Source: Lamellibrachia columna (lineage: Eukaryota > Annelida > Polychaeta > Sabellida > Siboglinidae). Taken from it: a DNA stretch of 64,000 bases. The notes below the pieces were generated by a model. It was not told the origin of the DNA. It saw nothing but the letters and a program-made list of their open reading frames with translations, and ran no database searches. The position numbers and the translations under genes were made by a program. Where the stretch lies: positions 5,782,026 to 5,846,025 of the forward strand of contig OY759266.1 in the NCBI GenBank assembly GCA_963662155.1, written 5' to 3'. Each line of letters begins with the position of its first letter. The first letter of the stretch is position 1. Of the stretch, positions 50,570 through 62,109 are shown one piece after another.

Positions 50570-51490
50570 GGGAAGGCAGTGTTAGTTGAGCCACCCATGT
50601 TTCCCAGGAAACTACAGCAGCGACAGTTACTTGGTACCACCCAGTGATTGAACATGTTATTAGAACACGCTTGACGTGCAATAAGTGCCATTTGTCACAA
50701 CAGTCAGAAAATGTGAGTTAAAAGTATGTTTTTTTATGTCTTTCAAAACTTTTTGTGATTGTGATTAATGTATGCTGGTGTGTAAACTATCAATGCAAGT
50801 GACCAGACTTTATTTTCTGTACAAATGGTTTAACTATTCACAGGGAAGACAATTATTTACATCACTTCGCGCATTAATGAGAAGTTAATTAAAAAAGTTA
50901 AATTAAATTAAATTGTCGAAACAGGGCTAGTTGAGCCACCCAAGGCCCAAAGGGGTATTAGTTGAGCAGCAATTAAAGAACAAAGACGAGTGCTCTTTAC
51001 CACAAAACACATAAAGGAATTAATTTTTCCAAGCAAATTAGGACATCGGATAGCTACAAAGCAACATATTAGCAATTAATTACACTACTTACGATTGGCA
51101 TATAAGTCTATATTAATTGTGTCAACTTATTAATTAAGCGTGTAGACTTGTCAGAGACGTGTTGTATCCACTGGGTAGATGTGTTGGCTGAGTTGTTGTT
51201 AAATTTTAGTGTAACGCCTACGTAAATTATACAAATAAAGCATTTACCTAACCTACGCTACATTGTGGCTCAACTTACCCCACACCAAGTGTTAGTTGAG
51301 CCACCTTACCAACCCTATTTGAATCGGCTGCATATAATTATCTGTGCATACTAGATATATTATCTTGGTATAAAATTATCTACTAATAACCATTGTTTAT
51401 GTGAGTAAAAACAATTTTGAGTTATGAATATAATCGTGCCCTAGATCTCAAAAAGAACGAAAAATAACTAAACTAACACTGCCTGCCCTA
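50570..51490. mobile_element. Candidate non-autonomous DNA transposon with terminal inverted repeats
   Basis: Begins GGCAGTGTTAGTTGAG and ends AACTAACACTGCC, inverted ends of about 16 bp. Inside, the motif TTAGTTGAGCCACC recurs at about 50583, 50930 and 51290, and an inverted copy (GTGGCTCAACTTACC) at 51265 forms a hairpin with the last. No transposase is present. Target duplication not identified. Confidence 0.5.
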
Positions 51491-53330
51491 CATGGCTGAA
51501 ACTGTGCACGCATGCGTATGATGGTGCGTACATTTAAACAATTCCAAAATTCCCCCTGGGTGGGGGGTCAACATTTCAAAAAGGCTGCAGCAGAAGTGGC
51601 CACGATGGAATAATTTTTTCTCTTTCACCGTAAAGATATTGATGATGACTACACATTAGTCGCTAGATGTTTACAACGATTTTTAATACCTTTCAAATTA
51701 TTGCAGTTTGTCAGCGAGATAATGAGACGTCTGCGTTATTTCCTGTGTCTCGCTGCGAAACGCGCGCCGCATAAAAACAAGGCACGACGCTAGAAAACTA
51801 CACCACCAAAGTATTATTTGGGTAATATGCGGTTTAACTATAAAAATATTATGCAGTTATGGCTGACTTTTCTCTCCCCTTGCAACGCCGGGTAACTAGT
51901 TTATAATAGTTGCCAGAATTCACGTTGACGGCAAGCAACCGTTCACTACTCTTGAGTTGCACATCACTGCAATATCCCGGTGGACCCAGATGAACAATGG
52001 TGATTAAAAAGTGGTTGAAACGTAGTCGAAAAAAGCATTTTTAGTTTTCGTCTTTCCTCTGATATTAACTACTAATCGTCCGTTTGTTGTCTTTCGTCCG
52101 TTTGGTTTATAATTGTCCAGACATTTGACGTTTCATTGTCGCGAATGCTGACACTTCGCCAAGTGTTTCTTTGTTATATTTGCTGCTTCCTTTGTTTTCG
52201 TGTGAGACATTTGTCCCAGAACTACTCGTCTGTATGAATTATATTACTGGCCTTGTTAAAGGAGCTGTACTAAAATACCATTGCAAACAGACAAATAATT
52301 CTGCGAAGTAGAAATATTGAAAATAGTATTGATGCATTCACTAGGACTATATATTTTCTTTTCCATGAACTCTTGTCACCTTTTTCATCGTTGCTTAAGC
52401 GGCTGCCGCTAACTGATTCGCATTGTGCAAATTAAATGAATAAGGTTTTTTTCATTAACAGCCGGGATCAAGGTAATTTATTTTAAATCCTGTTTCCTGA
52501 TGTAGCAATCGCAGCATATATGACGATGGATTATGTTTTGTCGACCTTCGTGTCGAATTCCGCGGGTTCCGGCGCTACACAAATAGTGTTTCACGGTCTG
52601 TCTTTTGCGAATCGATCTTCATCGTCAGCGTCGAGTGCATAAAAAGCCGACAATGCTCTTTTTGTCCGTCTGTTCGCTCCGCGCTCCACGCCCTCGCCTT
52701 CCCCCACAGAGTCAGTCAGCCATAGCGAGTGAAAAATGGAGATATTCTGTGCAACGAGAAGGTCGGTGCTTACTTTCGACCAACCGTCTGGGGCACATAT
52801 ATTTTTTACTAATATCGTGAGTTTTGCACAAAATGAGTTAGTGCGTGCGCAACTACCGACATCTCACTCAAGGCGTTCGTACATTCGCAACCAACGCCAA
52901 TTTCCAGATAGCACTAGATCAGTACGAATCAGTGGATTCCGCTAGACAGAATCACTTGAGGTCATAGAAATTTGATTATGTTAAGCGGCTGGTTCTCTTA
53001 AGCACATTTCTTTAAAAAAATTTGACTCCGAGTGATGTGGAAGTGAATTTTATTTCGTCCATGCTGAATTGTTGCATAGTAGCTACGGAAGTTGTATTCT
53101 CGAACGACAACGTTTCTTATATAGAAGAAAGTCACAACTTAGTTACGTAAATTTCGCGATCGCTTGTCCGCGTAGCAATGGCTACATTAAATAATATTTC
53201 GGTTTATGTAATGTTTTACGGTTCTACCTGTACAATGTATCGTTTTTCGCATCAAACACACTTATCTATAGTTAAATAGCCCTGTGATTTCCAGGTAAAG
53301 TTATTATTTCAATGTATCGTTTGTGTAGGT
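51491..53330. other. 1.8 kb without recognised genes
   Basis: No domain was recognised on either strand. A plus-strand frame at 52736-52945 (69 codons from ATG, preceded by CTTCCCCCACAG) is the longest candidate but has no known motif. CpG content is locally raised around 51740-51790 and 52620-52700. Confidence 0.4.
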
Positions 53331-53333
53331 ACT

Positions 53334-53612
53334 AAGCGGCGGATGTGATTCTTTTAAGCGGGTGTGATTCTGTTAAGCGGATGTGATTATGTTAAGCGGA
53401 TGTGATTATGTTAAGAGGATGTGATTCTGTTAAGCGGATGTGATTCTGTTAAAAGGATGTGATTCTGTTCAGCGGATGTGATTCTGTTAAGCGGATGTGA
53501 TTCTGTTAAGCGGATGTGATTCTGTTAAGCGGGTGTGATTCTGTTAAACGGATGTGATTATGTTAAACGGATGTGATCTGTAAAGCGGATGTGATTCTGT
53601 TAAGCGGATGTG
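53334..53612. repeat. 19-bp minisatellite, about 15 copies
   Basis: Units of GCGGATGTGATTCTGTTAA with single-base variants. Confidence 0.96.
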
Positions 53613-54044
53613 ACCGTGGCGGAATCGTTACAGAGGATGGGTGTTCGGAGACAGAGGCGCGGCGGAAGATACAACTGGGTGGGAATACATGGAGGAAGTC
53701 AGAGAGGAAAAAAAAGTTTACAGGGAAAGTCTTATGATCATGTGTATCGCCAGTGTAAGACGTTCAATACAATACGCAAAGCATTAGTGTTTTAACGCAC
53801 GTTCAAACACTGCGGAGTTTGTTCAACCTAGGTTCAACACATTACAGTTTCGTTCAAAACATTCACCGATAATTATGTCGTTTTCAAGAAGAACATTTGT
53901 TTGATATTGCTTCGAGTCTTATATGTGCAATTAATATATAAAAGTTGAACCTTGTGTGTGTATGTATAAATATATATTTAATATATTATATAAACACTGT
54001 TGTGTTCGTATGTCCCTAGCCAACTGGCTGCTGATTGTGAGCAA
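53613..54044. other. Unassigned stretch
   Basis: A 61-codon plus-strand frame (53610-53795) has no recognised motif. Confidence 0.35.
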
Positions 54045-54235
54045 CAGCTCAGTAGCAGTGTGATATCCGTAGTGCATGTGCCGTAGCAGTGTGATATCCT
54101 TAGTGCATGTGCCGTAGCAGTGTGCACGTAGTGCATTGGCCGTAGCAGTGTGATATCCGTAGTGCATAGGCCGTAGCAGTGTGATATCCGTAGTGCATGG
54201 GCCGTAGCAGTGTGATATCCGTATTGCGTGGGCCG
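54045..54235. repeat. 31-bp minisatellite, about 6 copies
   Basis: Units containing CGTAGCAGTGTGATATCCGT and AGTGCATGGGC, one truncated at about 54120. Confidence 0.93.
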
Positions 54236-55130
54236 CATTGTCGAACAGTTCCTCAACGCAATGTTTATGCATTTGGAAGCGATGACATCTGTTAAGATTC
54301 TGCATAGAAAACTGGGCACACCCACACACGCAGTTGTCCCGAATTTCATTTGTTCTCTGCCGTCATAACATATACCAGAGGTGCTAAGTCTAACGATTTG
54401 GCAGTAGAACTACCGCTTTTACTTCAATGTTTAAACAATCTGCCGCTCTACCGCCTTCGAGCCAAATTCTACCGCCAAACCGCTGTTTCAGGGAGAGCAT
54501 GTAGTGATTTCGAATCCAAATATACCGCCAGACAACCATTTCACGTAGAAAATGCACCTGACAATGTGCCAGAATGAAGTAGATATAATCTAAAATAAAA
54601 AAATGGAAAGTATCTTCCACAGTCCCCCTTCGTGACCGCAGTCCGAGGCCTGCGGTGTCAGCCCTTCATAGCTACCCTTCTCGCATCGTGAAAAGCGGTA
54701 AATTTACCACTTTTTGTGCAATGTTGCTTGGCAGAGAGTATTGTTTGTATTGATCTTGGATTACCGTATACAAATAAAGACAGCTAATAGAATGTTAATC
54801 AATTCTGTACCACAAGGAACCGGCAAATACTTCCTGGTTATTCGACGGCATAAAGGGATCATGTGATGAAGTTCACTTTATACGCTGTACGTATGCATTT
54901 AATAATAGCAGACGCGGCAACAAGGCAAACAAATTTGCGAAGTTGGTTGAGATGTCTAATTGACGTACGTATGACTCTTCGAAGCGTCATTCGCCAGCAA
55001 TGCCGATGCCAGCTCGACGCCAATACAACACATACTTACTCTGACGAGATAAGCAGTACCGTTGATGTATCACGAAACAGCGCTATAACTTATCGTAACC
55101 CGCCCAGCAGCACACGTGTGTGGCGACCGG
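54236..55130. other. Unassigned stretch
   Basis: No gene recognised. 54370-54720 has a repetitive feel (GGCAGTAGAACTACCGC, CTACCGCC motifs, ending AAAGCGGTAAATTTACCAC) and may be an unrecognised dispersed element. Confidence 0.35.
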
Positions 55131-55137
55131 GAGCACA

Positions 55138-55245
55138 GTCACCGCCGCCGTCACCGCCGTCGTCACAGCCGTCGTCACAGCCGTCGTCACAGCCGCTGTC
55201 ACCGCCGCCGTCACAGCCGTCGTCACAGCCGCCGTCACCGCTATA
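55138..55245. repeat. 12-bp GC-rich tandem repeat
   Basis: About nine units of TCACAGCCGTCG / TCACCGCCGCCG. It is open in several frames and produces S/P/Q-, RRH- and TAV-rich artefact peptides. Confidence 0.92.
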
Positions 55246-55537
55246 GTGGTCACCTGCCACATTATTGTCTCCGCTCCATTTGCGCACTTGCAGTGGACAG
55301 CCAACAAACGGTCGCAGCTCCGTGTGACTGGGACGCGTACGACGGTCACTGCTCGATGAGAGGATGTCCCCTGCCTTCCAATAGCACCTCGTATGTCCGT
55401 TGCGCCGTCGCATGGCAGGACAGTTCGTCTCGAGACGACGCAACTGACCAACGAGTAACATCGTTCAAGTGGTCAACGCAGAAAGCAGTTGTAGACATTG
55501 GCCGGTCAGGTGACTGTCCACCGCGGGCAGGGACGGA

Positions 55538-55589
55538 ATGAAAGCCACCCACGTAGACGTGCCTTTACTGGTCGTGCTGCTTGTTGCAG
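55538..55589 (+). CDS. Candidate signal-peptide first exon of an unknown secreted protein
   Basis: ATG followed by KATHVDVPLLVVLLVA and a strong splice donor G|GTAAGT, phase 1 out, the usual phase after a signal-peptide exon. The preceding 400 bp are GC- and CpG-rich like a promoter region. No downstream exon was recognised in the window, so the protein cannot be named. It could be chance. Confidence 0.35.
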
Positions 55590-56104
55590 GTAAGTCATGC
55601 AGTTCGCCGTTAGATAGTTACGTCGCCACAGTCGGACACTTTCCCCGACATCTGCCCTGCTTTCCTGCAGATGACTTCACCTAGAAAAGTGACATGTAGC
55701 AAGAAACGAAAAAGTCAGTAATTTGCGCGCGATTTTGACACTACAACCTATACACGGCCAGCCTCGCACCTTGACGCATCATATACATGTACAATATCTA
55801 TCGACGTGTTTATCTAAGCAGTCTATCAATAGTTATCCGGTTATTTCCCATCCAGTTCTCGATCTCTTCTGTCCATTAATTGTGACAATCCTTTATAGCG
55901 AGTCTTCTTATTCCATAACTGTATAGGTTATTATACGTCTCCTTCCCATTTGACGACTTGGTCAAACTGCGAAACGTTCGTCGTTTCTCTGCGCATAATA
56001 ATTACTAACGGCTCCTTTGCGTTGTCAACATTTCGTTCATTTGTGTGTTCATTGTATTTTTGTGAGGTGACAGAACCATAGTCAAAGTCGTTTGATCGGA
56101 CAGT
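55590..56104. other. Unassigned stretch
   Basis: No gene or known repeat recognised; it would be the first part of intron 1 if the candidate signal-peptide exon is real. Confidence 0.35.
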
Positions 56105-56255
56105 GGTGCATTATAGTGGTAGAGCGTCGAACTGTTGATCGAGAGGCATTAGGGATATTACTGCCGAAACCAGGACAATTCAAGCTACTCTCCATCGCAA
56201 CAGTTCACTCATATATGCATACCTGTAACATACCTGTAACATACCTGTAACATAC
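56105..56255 (+). repeat. SINE-like partial copy and 11-bp repeats
   Basis: TAGTGGTAGAGCGTCGAACT and TGATCGAGAGGC resemble the 5' half of a tRNA. CAACAGTTCACTCATATATG follows as a degraded body motif shared with 42350-42400. Then come about four CATACCTGTAA units (56218-56255). Confidence 0.5.
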
Positions 56256-56639
56256 ATTGGTGTGATTATATGTACCTTTTTGTATGTGATGGAACTGTCT
56301 TGTGTGCCAAAATATTCACAAGGGCGCAACATATGAACATAGATTTTAAGAATCTTGTCTCAACATTCAAATCCATGTAAGACAGCGATGGTCAGGCGGA
56401 AGGTAACTCGGAGCAGCTCACGTTGTTGCGAAACCTTAACAAGTGGTGTTCTTGTGAATTGTTGGTGAAAAGACAACGCACGGTAACCGACGTAGACTAT
56501 AACGAGGGCGGCAGTGAGCCCACTGCTGGCGGCGACACGATGGCAGACAACGGGTGCCGACAGACAATGCGGGATGCCACTGGACAGGTTAATCGAACCA
56601 AAACCATTCAATTTGCTCCCCTCTGACTTCCGCCTTGTC

Positions 56640-57296
56640 CCGACTATTTTCCTAAAGTACCACTGGTGTTTGCTACATAATTTGCATGTATTGTATTGTC
56701 GATTGTATTTCGAGTTCCGCATCGCGTACACCGTGTGTGTATTGACGTTCAACGCACTGCACGGTCACGGCCCAGAGTACACGACACAGATGTTTGCTAC
56801 CAGGGACACACCACATGGACTAAGATCTCGTCATGCTCTTACATTAACTGTGCCAAGGACGAAGCAAAAGACACTGGGACCGAACTTTCAAGTTTCTGTA
56901 CCAAATTTGTGGAAAGAGCTACCCAAAGATTTACGAAATGTTGACAATGTTAAAGTTTTAACAGCAAGCTAAAGATTATTTTAGTTTAACGTACGGTTAG
57001 TTTAACGTACGGTTATTATATACATAGTTTCATTCGTCTATTTAACCTGTTATTTTTTATATTTGCATATATCATCATATGATATAATAGTCTGATTTTT
57101 TTATTTTATTCTATTATCATGATTGTCTATGTAATATTTTAATTTGTATTATTCATAACACCACTATGATATAATTGTGTAGATTTTATATATGCGTATT
57201 TGTTATCCTATCATCATAATTGTTTCGTGCAATATTATATAGCACCACATCTATGTTGCATAGATGTGGTGCTAGGTAAATAAATAAACATTAAAC
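56640..57296 (+). pseudogene. LINE 3' end, RT C-terminal domain (CR1/L2-like)
   Basis: Plus strand: FRIAYTVCVLTFNALHGHGP, EYTTQMFATRDTPHGLRSRH, RTKQKTLGPNFQVSVPNLWK and ELPKDLRNVDNVKVL match the C-terminal end of L2/CR1-type RTs. The frame ends at 56972. The AT-rich 3' sequence ends in ATAAATAAATAAACATTAAA at about 57290, next to a microsatellite. Everything upstream of the C-terminal domain is missing. Confidence 0.85.
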
Positions 57297-57331
57297 ATTA
57301 GTCTGTATGTGTTATGTATGTGTTATGTATG

Positions 57332-57736
<405 letters not shown>

Positions 57737-57832
57737 CACCACCACCACCACCACCACCACCACCACCACCACCACCACCACCACCACCACCACCACCACC
57801 CCCACCACCACCCCTACCACCACCACCATTCA
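57737..57832. repeat. (CAC)n trinucleotide array
   Basis: About 30 CAC repeats with two imperfect units. Confidence 0.97.
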
Positions 57833-57844
57833 GTCTGACACTGG

Positions 57845-58135
57845 GAATGTACTACGCCTGGTGGTTAAAACATTTGGCTGACTCCGCCGACACAGCCGAC
57901 AAACACCAGTAGGTGCACACTGACAAAATCTATGTAGGTGGTCAAAAGTAGTACATTTACTCAGTTAAACTTATTTAATTGAGCTAACGGTATGTTCTTG
58001 TATTCTTGTATTCATTCCAACGCCATATCGACTTCTCTGGGAAACATTCAGCTACGTTTATTGACATCTGGCGTAGGTGTTGCATGTGACAGCGATCACA
58101 CACTGAGACGATGTTGACATGTAAAATGTAACCAA
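57845..58135. repeat. SINE-like degraded copy
   Basis: ATCGACTTCTCTGGGAAACA and TTCAGCTACGTT match the body at 13290-13330. The flanking GCCTGGTGGTTAAAACATTT may be a degraded tRNA-like head. Confidence 0.45.
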
Positions 58136-58239
58136 AGACTCTACAACCTATCAGAAATGTCACAGTGTTCAAGGAAACGTGTGTACATTTGCTAGAGTGT
58201 ATATATCCTAGATTATAATATTGTCTACTATATTATATC

Positions 58240-59835
58240 TAAGATTGTCTCGGAGGTTTGTTCAAGACAATGCCACTCGGAAATTGTTTCGGGGTTCGTC
58301 AAAGACAACGCTGCCCATGGCTTGTTTCGGGGGTTCGCCCAAGAGAACGCTGTCATTGGCTTGTCTCTGGGGTTCGTCCAAGAGAATGCAGCCCATGGCT
58401 TGTCTCGGGGGTTCGTCCAAGAGAATGCTGTCAATAGCTTGTCTCTGGGGTTCGTCAAAGAGAATGCAGCCCATGGCTTGTCTCGGGGGTTCGTCCAAGA
58501 GAATGCTGTCAATGGCTTGTCTATGGGGTTCGTCAAAGAGAATGCAGCCAATGGCTTGTCTCTGGGGTTCATCAAAGAGAATGCTGTCAATGGCTTGTCT
58601 CTGGGGTTCGTCAAAGAGAATGCAGCCAATGGCTTGTCTCTGGGTTCATCAAAGAGAATGCTTTCAATGGCTTGTCTCTGGGGTTCATCAAAGAGAATGC
58701 TGTCAATGGCTTGTCTCTGGGGTTCATCAAAGAGAATGCTGTCAATGGCTTGTCTCTGGGGTTAATCAAAGAGAATGCAGCCAATGGCTTGTCTCTGGGT
58801 TCATCAAAGAGAATGCTTTCAATGGCTTGTCTCTGGGGTTCATCAAAGAGAATGCTGTCAATGGCTTGTCTCTGGGGTTCATCAAAGAGAATGCTGTCAA
58901 TGGCTTGTCTCTGGGGTTCGTCAAAGAGAATGCAGCCAATGGCTTGTCTCTGGGGTTCGTCCAAGAGAATGCTTTCAATGGCTTGTCTCTGGGGTTCGTC
59001 AAAGAGAATGCAGCCAATGGCTTGTCTCTGGGGTTCATCAAAGATAATGCTGTCAACGGCTTGTCTCGGGGGTTCGTCCAAGAGAATGCTTTCAATGGCT
59101 TGTCTCTGGGGTTCGTCAAAGAGAATGCAGCCAATGGCTTGTCTCTGGGGTTCATCAAAGAGAATGCTGTCAATGGCTTGTCTCTGGGGTTCGTCCAAGA
59201 GAATGCTTTCAATGGCTTGTCTCTGGGGTTCGTCAAAGAGAATGCAGCCAATGGCTTGTCTCTGGGGTTCATCAAAGATAATGCTGTCAACGGCTTGTCT
59301 CGGGGGTTCGTCCAAGAGAATGCTTTCAATGGCTTGTCTCTGGGGTTCGTCAAAGAGAATGCAGCCAATGGCTTGTCTCTGGGGTTCATCAAAGAGAATG
59401 CTGTCAATGGCTTGTCTCTGGGGTTCGTCCAAGAGAATGCTTTCAATGGCTTGTCTCTGGGGTTCGTCAAAGAGAATGCAGCCAATGGCTTGTCTCTGGG
59501 GTTCATCAAAGATAATGCTGTCAACGGCTTGTCTCGGGGGTTCGTCCAAGAGAATGCTTTCAATGGCTTGTCTCTGGGGTTCATCAAAGAGAATGCAGCC
59601 AATGGCTTGTCTCTGGGGTTCATCAAAGATAATGCTGTCAACGGCTTGTCTCGGGGGTTCGTCCAAGAGAATGCTTTCAATGGCTTGTCTCTGGGGTTCG
59701 TCAAAGAGAATGCAGCCAATGGCTTGTCTCTGGGGTTCATCAAAGAGAATGCTGTCAATGGCTTGTCTCTGGGGTTCGTCCAAGAGAATGCTTTCAATGG
59801 CTTGTCTCTGGGGTTCGTCAAAGAGAATGCTGTCA
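58240..59835. repeat. 39-bp minisatellite with 234-bp higher-order repeat, about 41 copies
   Basis: Units encode NGLSLGFVKENAA-type 13-mers in the plus frame. From about 59066 six variant units (FVQENAF, FVKENAA, FIKENAV, FVQENAF, FVKENAA, FIKDNAV) form a 234-bp block that repeats at about 59299 and 59533, with a half block before 59650. A few 38-bp units at 58630-58800 shift the frame. The array runs in frame into the gene remnant on its right. Confidence 0.95.
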
Positions 59836-60345
59836 CAGGCTTCCACAACAAACTCAAAAAGAATGTGAGGAATGTGGAGACAACAAAACAGAAAACAGCC
59901 ATACGTCACGAAGAAGCGGATGTCATCATAGCGTTTCACGTGGTACAAGAAGCCAATAATGGATCCTCACCAATTAGAGTCATCTCCGATTACATTGGTG
60001 TGTCTCTTATACTTGCCATCATTTGCACCACCGCGCCAATAACCTACCCTCAACAACTGATTTTTCCAATGAGTCCTGTTCTGCCAGCCAAACGGTGTTC
60101 AGGGTCAACGACACCGTCAGGAAACACGCCGACATCATCCAGATTCCCTAACATTTTTGCTGTTTGATTGACAGGATGTGACTCCATGTCATCAATGGCA
60201 GGTATCAGCAAGGCATCTGTTTTCGAAATGGCACAATCACTTTCACACACACTCAACATCGGAGACCTGTCTACCTCAAACGGTGAAAATAACTTACTAT
60301 TGCATGGATTTCGTGCGTGTTCTGTACAATCAAGAATCATATGCA
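59836..60345 (+). pseudogene. Remnant of an 'EEADV..LTGCD' family protein (PIN-like, mobile-element associated)
   Basis: Plus strand: KTAIRHEEADVIIAFHVVQE, SSPIRVISD in the frame of the array, then a frameshift (about 60000) into [34 protein letters not shown], another break, and [20 protein letters not shown]. These blocks match a large uncharacterised family found in many invertebrates, with THEEADV, DDTDV and AL(T/S)GCDT motifs, which I believe resembles a PIN/FEN-type nuclease fold. The second Asp-rich motif is damaged here (SDYIGV). Two frameshifts make it a pseudogene. The family name and fold are from memory. Confidence 0.65.
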
Positions 60346-60353
60346 ACATTAAC

Positions 60354-61640
<1,287 letters not shown>

Positions 61641-61815
61641 TAAGATGCTTTTTCTCTTCGTGCTCGTTATTTGTTTATTATCTTTGCCATCATTGTCTAA
61701 GGATACATGTTATTCTCTTGAAGATGATATTTACAATACCTATAAAAAACATTGAAATATTCATCAACAATAATATACGAATACGAATTAGCCTTTTGAA
61801 AACTCCTGCTTCACA

Positions 61816-62095
61816 TCTTTCTTGTCTTGGTTTATGTACGCACAGAACATCTTTCTTGTCTTGGTTTATGTACGCACAGAACATCTTTCTTGTCTTGGTT
61901 TATGTACGCACAGAACATCTTTCTTGTCTTGGTTTATGTACGCACAGAACATCTTTCTTGTCTTGGTTTATGTACGCACAGAACATCTTTCTTGTCTTGG
62001 TTTATGTACGCACAGAACATCTTTCTTGTCTTGGTTTATGTACGCACAGAACATCTTTCTTGTCTTGGTTTATGTACGCACAGAACATTTTTTTA
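61816..62095. repeat. 34-bp minisatellite, about 8 copies
   Basis: Perfect units containing CATCTTTCTTGTCTTGGTTT and ATGTACGCACAGAA. It sits in the presumed 5' leader of the L2-like element. Confidence 0.97.
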
Positions 62096-62109
62096 CAACA
62101 TCTGGTTGT

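Noticed and set aside
52736..52945. 69-codon ORF as a gene
   Set aside because: No domain, no supporting splice partner; the upstream AG tract alone is not enough.
56115..56180. tRNA gene
   Set aside because: An A-box-like half is present but there is no proper B box or acceptor pairing; better explained as a decayed SINE head.
58221..60167. 648-codon plus-strand ORF as a functional gene
   Set aside because: Most of it is the 39-bp array and the C-terminal part is frameshifted relative to its family. Kept as array plus pseudogene, with the in-frame fusion listed as a finding.
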